Of a stretch of DNA of 64,000 nt, positions 1 to 7,499 are shown piece after piece. Where the stretch lies: contig NZ_CP035108.1 in assembly GCF_004087915.1 (NCBI RefSeq), positions 1,426,001-1,490,000 of the forward strand, in the 5' to 3' direction. The notes under the pieces are model-generated. The model saw only the letters and a program-made list of their open reading frames with translations, made no database searches and was not told where the DNA came from. Position 1 is the first letter of the stretch. Each line of letters begins with the position of its first letter. The translations under genes and the position numbers were made by a program. The stretch comes from Geovibrio thiophilus (GTDB taxonomy: Bacteria > Chrysiogenota > Deferribacteres > Deferribacterales > Geovibrionaceae).

Positions 1-402
1 GAAAAAGGCTCCGGCGGCTATCATCCCCATATTACCGAAGATAAGCCCGCTGCCTGTGTGAACCATCGAGCCCGCACCGAGGATGATTATGGCAAACGCG
101 GCTCCGAACGCCGCACCTTGGGAAAGCCCGAGGGTAAAGGAGGAGGCGAGAGGGTTGTTCAGTATATTCTGGAGTATTGCTCCGCTGACAGATAATGCCC
201 CGCCCACAGCGAGTGCGGCAAGGATCTTAGGCATTCGCAGATGCCATATGAAATATTCGAGATCTTCATATTCACCGCGCATAAAGAGAGCCGAGAAGGT
301 CTGACCCCATGTGCTCCGCAATGCGCCGTGCTTAAGTCCGAAAAGAACAAACAGAACGAGAAGACAGACAAGACCAAGCCAGAAAAGCAGCCTTCCCTTC
401 AT
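1..402 (-). CDS. FecCD/BtuC-type ABC transporter permease (N-terminal part, cut by window edge)
   Basis: Inner-membrane permease of the iron-siderophore/heme/cobalamin ABC importer class. Only the first 134 codons are in the window; the frame is open to base 1. The start ATG (complement of 400-402) has AAGGAA about ten bases upstream. The translation begins MKGRLLFWLGLVCLLVLFVL, a first membrane helix, and then shows the FecCD hallmarks: an RMPKILAALAVGGALS segment (family consensus RLPR..aallvGaaLa) and NPLASSFTLGLSQGA (consensus NPLA.P..LG...GA). It follows the methyltransferase and the TonB receptor on the same strand, so it probably forms the inner-membrane step of the same uptake route. 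Substrate cannot be told from this fragment. Family call is firm; partner ATPase and binding protein would lie left of the window. Confidence 0.88.
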   Translation of the reverse strand, partial: MKGRLLFWLGLVCLLVLFVLFGLKHGALRSTWGQTFSALFMRGEYEDLEYFIWHLRMPKILAALAVGGALSVSGAILQNILNNPLASSFTLGLSQGAAFGAAFAIIILGAGSMVHTGSGLIFGNMGMIAAGAFF

Positions 403-509
403 ACTGCCAGTTCCTTTTTAATAACAGTTTTTTTGAATATAAAACATTTCGTGTTACGCATATTAAATTTTATAACACAAAAATATTTTTTGTTCCGCAA
501 AAAAATAAA

Positions 510-1283
510 TTATTTTGTATTCCAGATTATAAGTTCAAGAAGCGCATGGGTTTTATCAGTCGCCATGCCTTCGGCATCGGTGATTTCATCAACTTCTTCC
601 GAGACTGTTTTCTCAGCGTTCGGAGCGTCATATCCGGAGAGAAAGTCCATGCACTGCCGTTTCATGTTTTCAGCGGTAACACGCTTTTCCCACATATGGT
701 CTATTTGTGCCGATTTATAAGTCAGACCCTTTTCATCCAACCATTTTTTAAGGACAGGAGTGTCGTTGAATCTTTTAGGAGTTATCCCGCACTTTGCGTA
801 GATCCGGTTCATTATTTCAGAATCCTTTTTCCCCGCGAAGCCGAGGTATACAACGAATTTTCCGGCGAGCTCCGTCACTCTGGCAAAATCCTCCGGAGTG
901 CGCACCGCAGGGGTGGTGGAACAGAAAACCATATCAAACTTTTCGTTTCCCGAGTCAAAGCCTTCCCAGTCCGTATGAACGGTTGTGATGTTGGTTATGC
1001 CTTCCTTTTGCGCGTCCTCTCTCAATATGCGGAGCATTTCGCCTGATATATCCGCAGCGGTCACGCTTGCCGCCTTTTTCGCCAGTCTGAGCGTATATTT
1101 TCCGCTGCCGCTGCCGACATCAAGAACTCGCAGTCCCGACAGGTTTACTCCCGCCTCCTCTGCCATTCTTAATACTTTTGCCTCAAAGGTATCTTCGGAA
1201 CTGCTGTATCTGGGGTAATCAGATGCACGTTTGTCCCACATAATCTCAGCTTTTTTCGGATCCGCATTTCTTTGAATATCCAT
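510..1283 (-). CDS. Class I SAM-dependent methyltransferase
   Basis: A 257-residue Rossmann-fold methyltransferase. Motif I is VLDVGSGSGKYTLRLA near residues 53-68, followed by an acidic motif II (VTAADISGEML) and a motif IV-like FDMVFCSTTPA; these are the SAM-binding elements of the class I fold. There is no signal peptide or membrane segment, so it is cytoplasmic. The start is preceded by AGAGGCGG. It sits between a TonB-dependent receptor and a FecCD permease on the same strand, with a hairpin between it and the receptor. That context suggests a role linked to the imported ligand (for example modifying a metallophore or cofactor), but the substrate is unknown and this is inference. Confidence 0.85.
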   Translation of the reverse strand: MDIQRNADPKKAEIMWDKRASDYPRYSSSEDTFEAKVLRMAEEAGVNLSGLRVLDVGSGSGKYTLRLAKKAASVTAADISGEMLRILREDAQKEGITNITTVHTDWEGFDSGNEKFDMVFCSTTPAVRTPEDFARVTELAGKFVVYLGFAGKKDSEIMNRIYAKCGITPKRFNDTPVLKKWLDEKGLTYKSAQIDHMWEKRVTAENMKRQCMDFLSGYDAPNAEKTVSEEVDEITDAEGMATDKTHALLELIIWNTK

Positions 1284-1307
1284 AGTCCGCCTCTCTGTTC
1301 ATAATTT

Positions 1308-1339
1308 AAATCAGGCGCGGTGTTACCCGTGCCTGATTT
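1308..1339 (-). terminator. Hairpin between TonB receptor and methyltransferase genes
   Basis: A 13-bp stem (AAATCAGGCGCGG / CCGTGCCTGATTT, one G-U pair) with the 6-nt loop TGTTAC lies in the 98-bp gap after the receptor stop codon. The minus-strand tail is only weakly T-rich (AAATTATG), so it may act as a partial terminator or an mRNA 3' stabiliser that lowers expression of the downstream genes relative to the receptor. Confidence 0.6.
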
Positions 1340-1381
1340 CGTATTATACTCTTTTTTGTATTTATTAAAATGGTTTAAATA

Positions 1382-3460
1382 TCAGTATGTCCATCTTACA
1401 CTTGCGCCCGCGTTGAATCCCATTGACTCATAACCGGATGCCTCTTCGTACTTTTTGTCGAATATGTTGTCCGCATAAACCTCAAGAACGGTATTTTTTA
1501 CCACTTCGTAAGCTATGCTCGCATCCGCAAGAGTGTATGATGAAAGAGTTTTCTTTTTTCCATCCTCATATTTGGGGCGCTCGCCTATGTAGTTCAATCC
1601 CATGTCGAAGGTGAGCTTGTCGGTGATTTTCCAAACGAATCCGGCATTGCCTTTATATTCAGGTATATTGTCAACCTCGTCTGATGATGAGCTGAAATCC
1701 TTGTCCGTGGGATCACCGCTTTTTTCAGATTTCTGATAAGACACTCCCGCATTGAGGGTAAGGCTTGAAAGAACCTTGTACTCGCCGCCGAGAGATGTGC
1801 CGATAAATTCGGCGTTATCCACGTTGTACTGAGCGTTTACTGTTGTTGCGGGATCGGCTGTAGTGGGGATGGTTCTTCTTATGGAGTAGTTATCAATGTC
1901 ATAGTACCACGCGGAGAACTTGACGAAGCCTTTGCCGCTGAAATCATGCCTGTACACGAAATCCAGAGCGTTCACCTCTTCGGGTTTTATGCCTCTGTCC
2001 CTGAGCTCGTCCACAGCGTCTCCGTTAGCGTAATGCACTGTGTCCGGCATGGTGGGTATCCTGTAGCTCTGGTACATATAAACTGCCGCCTTATCCTGCG
2101 GGGTTATGGTGTAAGTCAGCCCTGCCTTGGGCGAAAGCTTGCTGTCGTCAAAATTGTGGGTAAAGTTTTCGGTTTCGTATGTGTCATACCTTACGCCGAG
2201 ATCAAGGGTGAACATGCTGTTTATATCCCATGAATCCGCAAGGAACACTCCGTCTGTTATGATTTCCTGCTTGCTGTCCGTTTTGCCGAGGGCACGTTGC
2301 TGGTTGCCGTTATTAGGATTTATACTGACTTTGATGTCGGTTTCTCCGCCGTGAAGGTTTTTGCGTTCGGCGCCGAAGAGGACTGTATGGTCACTTATTT
2401 TCACTTCTGTTTTGGCTTTGAAACCGTAGCTTCTGTCCATCTCCAGCTCACGTTCGTATATCACGTCACCGTCTTGCACAAGTCCGTTATTGCTGTCTTT
2501 GGCGGCGAAGTTTTTATCCGTTCTGTCTTCGTATACCTTGTATGCGCTGAGCTCAAAAAAAGCGTTGTCGGTGATGTCCTGAGTGTAGGCTGCGTTGTAG
2601 ATGAACCGTTCCTTTTCCTGATATGCACCCTCGTTCGGGGTCATGTCCGGTCCGCCGCCGCCTGCGAATCCGTCTGAGGTTTCAATTGTCGGAAAGTCTG
2701 AATCATAATCAGCAGTGCCGGGCACGTTTGCGATTATCATACCCCTGCGTGATTTTGTATAATCCACTCCGGCGGTGAGCTCCGCTTTCCACGGCAGTCT
2801 GAGAAAAAACTTAGGGGCTATGTGGGTTACCTTGTAATCACTGTTCTTGAAATATTCATCGGCTTCCTGACGGCTCATGCCGAGGCTTACGCCGAAGTTG
2901 CCGAACATCTGTGAGTAGCTGCCGCGTATGTTGTAAAAATCATCCGCTTCGTCCCAGCCGCCCATTGTGGCGTAAATGCTCGCCTTGGGTTTTGATGTGG
3001 GGTGCGCCGTGTATGCGTTGATAACACCGCCTATTACGTTGCCGTATTCTGCGGAGCTGCCGCCTTTGATAACTTCGATCCTTTCTATGTTATCGAGAGG
3101 GAGCATGTTGAAGTCTATGTACCCTGCGCCTATATTGCCTGTGGAGTTCATGTTTACTCCGTCAATATTGACCTGTATTCTCTCGCTGCTCTGACCTCTG
3201 ATGGTCAGGGTGTTTGTTCCGTCACCCACGCTGCTTTTTCTGGTGAGGTTGATTTCGGGGTCTTTAGCAAGGAAGTCCGCTATGTTGTTGCTTCTCTTTT
3301 TTTCAACGACTTTCGCTTCCGATGATTTCAGATCGTCTTCCACTGCGCCGGACACTGTGACTTCCTCAAGATAAATCGTGTCCTGCATCAGTGTTTCCGA
3401 CATGGCTGTGGTGTTTATAAAAAATAAACATATCGCCGCCGCAAACGGTATTCTCCTCAT
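1382..3460 (-). CDS. TonB-dependent outer-membrane receptor
   Basis: A 692-residue outer-membrane receptor for energised uptake of a metal chelate, heme or cobalamin-like ligand. A signal peptide (MRRIPFAAAICLFFINTTAMS) is followed by a TonB-box-like stretch (EEVTVSG) and a plug domain at about residues 45-155 with typical RGQSSERIQVNIDGV and DNIERIEVIKGGSSAEYG motifs. The remainder is a beta-barrel rich in alternating aromatic strands that ends in the aromatic residues VRWTY, as usual for outer-membrane insertion. The start has a good AAGGAGAG ribosome site. Downstream on the same strand are a methyltransferase and a FecCD permease. No Fur box or cobalamin riboswitch is recognisable upstream, so the ligand stays open. 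Confidence 0.95.
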   Translation of the reverse strand: MRRIPFAAAICLFFINTTAMSETLMQDTIYLEEVTVSGAVEDDLKSSEAKVVEKKRSNNIADFLAKDPEINLTRKSSVGDGTNTLTIRGQSSERIQVNIDGVNMNSTGNIGAGYIDFNMLPLDNIERIEVIKGGSSAEYGNVIGGVINAYTAHPTSKPKASIYATMGGWDEADDFYNIRGSYSQMFGNFGVSLGMSRQEADEYFKNSDYKVTHIAPKFFLRLPWKAELTAGVDYTKSRRGMIIANVPGTADYDSDFPTIETSDGFAGGGGPDMTPNEGAYQEKERFIYNAAYTQDITDNAFFELSAYKVYEDRTDKNFAAKDSNNGLVQDGDVIYERELEMDRSYGFKAKTEVKISDHTVLFGAERKNLHGGETDIKVSINPNNGNQQRALGKTDSKQEIITDGVFLADSWDINSMFTLDLGVRYDTYETENFTHNFDDSKLSPKAGLTYTITPQDKAAVYMYQSYRIPTMPDTVHYANGDAVDELRDRGIKPEEVNALDFVYRHDFSGKGFVKFSAWYYDIDNYSIRRTIPTTADPATTVNAQYNVDNAEFIGTSLGGEYKVLSSLTLNAGVSYQKSEKSGDPTDKDFSSSSDEVDNIPEYKGNAGFVWKITDKLTFDMGLNYIGERPKYEDGKKKTLSSYTLADASIAYEVVKNTVLEVYADNIFDKKYEEASGYESMGFNAGASVRWTY

Positions 3461-3791
3461 AATTCTCTCCTTAAATCGTGTGGTGTTAATAATTCCTGAT
3501 TTCCAGAAATATAAAAATTCCCCTTTATTTCAACATGTTGCAATGGTGAATAATACTGCACAGATATATAGTCGTGTCTAACAAATTTAAAATAGGCTGT
3601 CAATGATTTTAGAAGAGATTAAAACTGTTTTAAACATATGTTTATGTTTATCTGTCTCTGAGTAAAAGAGTTATGCTACATATTTTTTATTATGTGTTAC
3701 CCGATAGTGTAATTTTTTTTGACTTTTCGGTTTTGAAGGTCTATTATTCATAAAGGCGAACACTTGTTTGCTCTTGTTGCTCCATGTGACG
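3461..3791. other. AT-rich region upstream of the TonB receptor, before repeat array A
   Basis: No credible gene. The stretch is strongly AT-rich and should hold the promoter of the minus-strand receptor. Two short perfect palindromes stand out as possible operator sites: CAACATGTTG at 3531-3540 and AAACATATGTTT near 3633-3644. Neither matches the Fur consensus. No riboswitch motif was recognised. Confidence 0.4.
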
Positions 3792-4303
3792 TATACAGAC
3801 CCATGGAAGGGGGCTGCGCCGTGCGAAGCGAAGCCGCATTTACTGCGGCGCGAGCGTGTACATCAAACTGACAGGATGTGCAGTTTGATGTTATTGAATG
3901 AGAGGTTGCTTCACCCTTTCAGGGTTCGCAATGACGCATTACTGTGTCACTGCGAGGAGCTGAAGCGACGAAGCAGTCTCTGAATAAGCAGGGATATACA
4001 GACCCATGGAAGGGGGCTGCGCCGTGCGAAGCGAAGCCGCATTTACTGCGGCGCGAGCGTGTACATCAAACTGACAGGATGTGCAGTTTGATGTTATTGA
4101 ATGAGAGGTTGCTTCACCCTTTCAGGGTTCGCAATGACGCATTACTGTGTCACTGCGAGGAGCTGAAGCGACGAAGCAGTCTCTGAATAAGCAGGGATAT
4201 ACAGACCCATGTAAGGGGGCTGCGCCGTGCGAAGCGAAGCCGCATTTACTGCGGCGCGAGCGTGTACATCAAACTGACAGGATGTGCAGTTTGATGTTAT
4301 TAA
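3792..4303 (+). repeat. Tandem repeat array A: 203-bp unit, two full copies and a truncated third
   Basis: Units start at 3792, 3995 and 4198. Copies 1 and 2 appear identical; copy 3 has one substitution (4212) and diverges after GTTATT near 4302. Each unit has a core with GCGCCGTGCGAAGCGAAG, hairpin 1 (3833-3849: GCCGCA-TTTAC-TGCGGC), the spacer GCGAGCGTGTAC and hairpin 2 (3861-3890: CATCAAACTG-ACAGGATGTG-CAGTTTGATG). The core is followed by a linker (about 3896-3988) that is a long imperfect inverted repeat containing GAGGAGCTGAAGCGACGAAG, a widespread REP-like sequence. Array B near 52.5 kb has the same core with different but still complementary stems. The third copy runs straight into the lexA ribosome binding site. 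Confidence 0.93.
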
Positions 4304-4319
4304 ATAGGAGGTTGTTTAT

Positions 4320-4931
4320 ATGTCAGAACCGACAAAAAGGCAGAAACAGTTTCTGGATTTTATCGAAAGCTTCATTGAAGAAAAAGGGTATTCGCCCTCC
4401 ATGCGGGAGATAGGCGAAGGGCTGAAGCTCTCGTCCACTGCGAGCGTCAAAAAGATGCTGGACAGGCTTGCGGAAAGCGGCTTTATCCGCCGCGCGTCCT
4501 CCTCCGCCAGAGGTATAGAGCTTTCCAGAAGGCACTCCATACCCATAATAGGGCGAATCAAAGCGGGCATGCCTGTTATGTCAGAGGAGAACCTCGAAGG
4601 TTATATCTCCGTGAAAGACCTTGTCCGGTCTGATTCCTTTTTCCTCCGTGTGGAGGGAGACAGCATGAAGAACAAGGGGATTCTGGACGGTGATTTTGCT
4701 CTTCTTCGCCCTAGTCCGGTCATCGATAACGGCAAAATAGGCGCATTCCGCCTGAACGGAGAGATTACCCTGAAAACTTTCCGCAGAAACAGGGACGGCA
4801 TGTTCCTTGTGCCGGAAAATGATGATTATCCCATTATTCCCGTTCATGACGGGGATGATTTTGAGGTGATCGGTATTCTGGATATGGTTCTCCGCTTCTT
4901 TAAAGGAAATTATGATATTAAATATTCATGA
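4320..4931 (+). CDS. lexA: LexA SOS transcriptional repressor
   Basis: A 203-residue LexA, the self-cleaving repressor of the SOS regulon. The N-terminal winged helix-turn-helix (residues 1-65, YSPSMREIGEGLKLSST) binds DNA. The cleavage bond Ala82-Gly83 lies in GRIKAGMPV, and the catalytic dyad is Ser115 (VEGDSMKNKG) with Lys152 (EITLKTF). Length is normal for the family. The start ATG has the strong site AGGAGG nine bases upstream, and that site lies where the third copy of repeat array A fades out. lexA overlaps the next small ORF by 20 bp and is clearly co-transcribed with dinB. A LexA operator could not be recognised because the class-specific consensus is unknown to me here. Confidence 0.96.
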   Translation: MSEPTKRQKQFLDFIESFIEEKGYSPSMREIGEGLKLSSTASVKKMLDRLAESGFIRRASSSARGIELSRRHSIPIIGRIKAGMPVMSEENLEGYISVKDLVRSDSFFLRVEGDSMKNKGILDGDFALLRPSPVIDNGKIGAFRLNGEITLKTFRRNRDGMFLVPENDDYPIIPVHDGDDFEVIGILDMVLRFFKGNYDIKYS

Positions 4932-5160
4932 AAAGATCCGTGTCGGCGCTGTTTTTGACGGCGGATTTCCGAAGCCTGTATGGTTTGGTCTGCACGGGGA
5001 AAAGGTGCTGATTAAGGAAGTCTGCTACAAATGGAAAGAGCGCGAGGGAACGGATGTTATATACAAATTTACCGTGACTGACGGTTTCAACATATTTGAG
5101 ATCATGTTCAGCAGCGTGGAAGTCTGCTGGTATCTGGTCGCCATGGATCAGGCGTCATGA
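4912..5160 (+). CDS. Small protein of unknown function between lexA and dinB
   Basis: An 82-residue ORF that overlaps lexA by 20 bp and dinB by 4 bp (ATGA), the spacing of a translationally coupled gene. It is short, lacks signal or membrane segments, and looks like a small beta-rich domain: KPVWFGLHGEKVLIKEVCYK, then YKFTVTDGFNIFEI and a C-terminal EVCWYLVAMD. The pattern (basic and aromatic strands, then a short hairpin ending in WYL) resembles the small DUF6504-like proteins found next to Y-family polymerases, but that similarity is by eye only. Its position points to a role in the SOS or translesion response. Coding status is well supported by the double overlap; function is not known. 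Confidence 0.75.
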   Translation: MILNIHEKIRVGAVFDGGFPKPVWFGLHGEKVLIKEVCYKWKEREGTDVIYKFTVTDGFNIFEIMFSSVEVCWYLVAMDQAS

Positions 5161-6371
5161 TTCTCTGTATGGATATGGATGCTTTTTTCGCATCGGTTGA
5201 GCAGGCTTCAAATCCGGCTCTGCGCGGAAAGCCCATCGCCGTTGTCGGGGCGAAGGAGCGCACTGTTGTTGTGACTTCTTCATATGAAGCCCGCAAATAC
5301 GGTGTTAAAACAGGCATGAGCAAATACGAGGCGCTGAAGGTCTGTCCTTTTCTGACAGTTGTGGCGGCACGCAACAGAAAATATACTTATGTATCAAGGG
5401 AAATAACCGCATTCTTATATAAAATCACTCCCTGTGTGGAGCCTTACTCCATTGACGAGGCGTTTTTGGACATCAGCGGTACGGGAATAGCCCCGCAGGA
5501 CGCGGCTTATATGATAAAAAGCTTTGTTAAGAAAAACTTCGGCATAACCTGCTCAATAGGTGCGGGTTCTAACAAGTTCATAGCGAAGATGGCGAGCGGA
5601 GTTAAAAAACCGGACGGCTATTACTGCGTCGAAAATGATAAGGCGATCGAGTTTCTGGACAGGTTCCGCCTGAAGGACTTCTGGGGAATAGGGCGGAGGC
5701 TGGCGAAGCGCTTTGCGGATATGGGCGTTTTCACTCCTGCGGATCTGCGGGCAATGGGCAGGGAAAGGCTGGTGGAGATATTCGGCGTTAACGGGGGTTA
5801 CCTTTACGGGCTTGCCTGCGGAGAACATACTTCCGCTGTGAAGACAGAAGAGGAACCGATGAAATCCATCGGTCACAGCCTCACACTGCCGGAGAATATT
5901 TCAACAAGGGAAGAAGCGGCGGGCTATCTGCTTCAGCTTTCGGACATGGTGTCTTCAAGGGCGAGGCGGCTCAGGTATTCCGGCAAAACCATTACTGTAA
6001 CCATACGCTATCCCGATATGGGCACTTTTTCTCAGGCGCATACTATACCTTTTTTCACATCCGCCACACATCATATATATGCCGAAGCTCTGGAGGTTTT
6101 CGATAAGCTTTGGAACGGCAAGGATATAAGGCTTCTGGGAGTGTGCATCTCAAGCCTTGTGCCGGACTGCGTGACCCTTTACAATATAGAGGACAGCGGC
6201 AAAAACTGGGAAGGACTGTATTCGGTGATGGACGAGATCAACACTAAATACGGTGAACGCACTCTCCAGTTCGGTTCAGTGCTGAACTGCCGCCGCAAGG
6301 GTTCCAGCGTTATCTCCCCCGCTTGGCGTCCCTCCGGCGACAGGCATGTGAATATTATGGACGGGAATTGA
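5157..6371 (+). CDS. dinB: DNA polymerase IV, Y-family translesion polymerase
   Basis: A 404-residue Y-family polymerase for lesion bypass. The catalytic acidic residues are Asp6 and Asp8 (MILCMDMDAFFASVE) and Asp100-Glu101 (PYSIDEAFLD); the fingers contain VTSSYEARKYGVKTGM, and the thumb carries helix-hairpin-helix-like segments (GIGRRLAKRFADMGVFTP). The little-finger domain follows from about residue 240. A canonical C-terminal clamp-binding motif is not obvious; the protein ends GDRHVNIMDGN after ISPAWRP. It overlaps the upstream small ORF by 4 bp and is the last gene of the lexA cassette, so it is presumably induced by DNA damage when LexA is cleaved. Confidence 0.95.
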   Translation: MILCMDMDAFFASVEQASNPALRGKPIAVVGAKERTVVVTSSYEARKYGVKTGMSKYEALKVCPFLTVVAARNRKYTYVSREITAFLYKITPCVEPYSIDEAFLDISGTGIAPQDAAYMIKSFVKKNFGITCSIGAGSNKFIAKMASGVKKPDGYYCVENDKAIEFLDRFRLKDFWGIGRRLAKRFADMGVFTPADLRAMGRERLVEIFGVNGGYLYGLACGEHTSAVKTEEEPMKSIGHSLTLPENISTREEAAGYLLQLSDMVSSRARRLRYSGKTITVTIRYPDMGTFSQAHTIPFFTSATHHIYAEALEVFDKLWNGKDIRLLGVCISSLVPDCVTLYNIEDSGKNWEGLYSVMDEINTKYGERTLQFGSVLNCRRKGSSVISPAWRPSGDRHVNIMDGN

Positions 6372-6500
6372 TTCCGAAAAATTTTCTCCTCCCGTCCTTG
6401 CAATCCGCAAAATTCATATTATAATAATCTTCGTACCGGGCCCCTCTGGCATTTTGTCCCCGAAATGCGATGTCGGTATGTTCCGTTCGGAACCTTAATC

Positions 6501-7499
6501 ATGGGGCTGAGATGTTCTGTGAATACCTTACATGCGTTCCTTTTTTCCGATTTTCTTCACAAACCTGTGTGGATGTGGCTTGTTTTTCTGGCTGTTGTTT
6601 TGTTCCTTCTTATTCTTGATCTGGGTGTTTTCAACCGGAAGGATCATGAGATAGGCGTTAAGGAAAGCCTGTTGATGTCTGTGTTTTACATAGGCATAGG
6701 TCTTCTTTTCAGTCTCTGGGTAGGCAAAATTCTCGGGCAGGAAAAAGCCTTTGAATACCTCACCGGTTTTGTGGTGGAAAAGACCCTTGCTATGGACAAT
6801 ATATTTGTCATAGCGATGATTTTCTCCTACTTCCGCGTACCCCGAATATACCAGCACAGAGTGCTTTTCTGGGGTATTCTCGGAGTCATAGTCCTCCGTG
6901 GAATAATGATAGGTGTCGGCGCTAAGCTGGTCAGCGAGTTTGAGTGGGTGCTTTATCTGTTTGCCGCTTTCCTTATTTACTCCGGCGTGAAGATGCTGTT
7001 TAAGCAGGAGGACGAAGCTGATATAGGCGCAAATCCGGTGCTGAGGTTCATCCGCAAAAGGATAAGAGTGACAAGAGATTTTCACGGGCACAGCTTTCTT
7101 ATATACCGCACGAATCCCAGAACGGGGCATAAGTTTCTGTATGCTACGCCGCTTCTGATGGCGCTTATCTTCATTGAGATTGCCGACGTTATCTTCGCCG
7201 TTGATTCCGTGCCTGCGGTGTTCAGCATCACAACGGACGCTTACGTTGTTTACACCAGCAACATATTCGCTATTCTCGGCTTGAGGTCGCTTTATTTTGC
7301 CCTCTCAGCAGTGATTTCAAAGTTTCACTACCTCAAGTACGCTCTTTCAGTTGTGCTGATATTCATAGGCGCTAAGATTTTTGTTTCCGAGATGCTGCAT
7401 CTGGTGAAAATTCCTCCGGCAGTGAGTCTTGGTGTAACTCTTGCCATACTCGCTGCCGGTATTGTCGTGTCTCTGGTTAAGGGGGATAAAGAGGCTTAG
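6501..7499 (+). CDS. TerC/Alx-family integral membrane protein
   Basis: A TerC-family protein, a group of multi-helix inner-membrane proteins linked to manganese or other metal export and to tellurite or alkaline stress. Visible marks are VFFLLILDLGVFNRK-like helix 1 with conserved DLG, the EKTLAMDNIFVIAMIF segment with its acidic membrane residues, and FIEIADVIFAVDSVPAVFSI, the second acidic family signature. About nine helices are predicted. The start is uncertain: ATG at 6501 has GGAA upstream, but ATG 6465 and GTG 6519 are in frame. The 3' end overlaps the convergent phoR by 4 bp. TerC genes often follow a manganese riboswitch; I did not find its motifs here. Confidence 0.9.
   Translation: MGLRCSVNTLHAFLFSDFLHKPVWMWLVFLAVVLFLLILDLGVFNRKDHEIGVKESLLMSVFYIGIGLLFSLWVGKILGQEKAFEYLTGFVVEKTLAMDNIFVIAMIFSYFRVPRIYQHRVLFWGILGVIVLRGIMIGVGAKLVSEFEWVLYLFAAFLIYSGVKMLFKQEDEADIGANPVLRFIRKRIRVTRDFHGHSFLIYRTNPRTGHKFLYATPLLMALIFIEIADVIFAVDSVPAVFSITTDAYVVYTSNIFAILGLRSLYFALSAVISKFHYLKYALSVVLIFIGAKIFVSEMLHLVKIPPAVSLGVTLAILAAGIVVSLVKGDKEA

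Noticed and set aside
3461-3791. Fur box or cobalamin riboswitch upstream of the TonB receptor
   Set aside because: No sequence resembling GATAATGATAATCATTATC or the conserved B12-box was found; only short unrelated palindromes.
3792-4303. CRISPR array
   Set aside because: Units of 203 and 151 bp are repeated in full with no unique spacers, and there are no cas genes; they are tandem duplications.
3768-4413. Three similar ORFs of 71-88 codons across repeat array A
   Set aside because: They are frames through the tandem repeat; the recurring SLRGAEATKQSL peptide is a well-known artefact of this repeat type, and none has a ribosome site.
6372-6500. Manganese (yybP-ykoY) riboswitch before terC
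   Set aside because: The gene context fits and there are small stems (GTTCC-GTTC-GGAAC; CCCC with GGGG), but the conserved GGGGAGUAG and loop motifs are not there.
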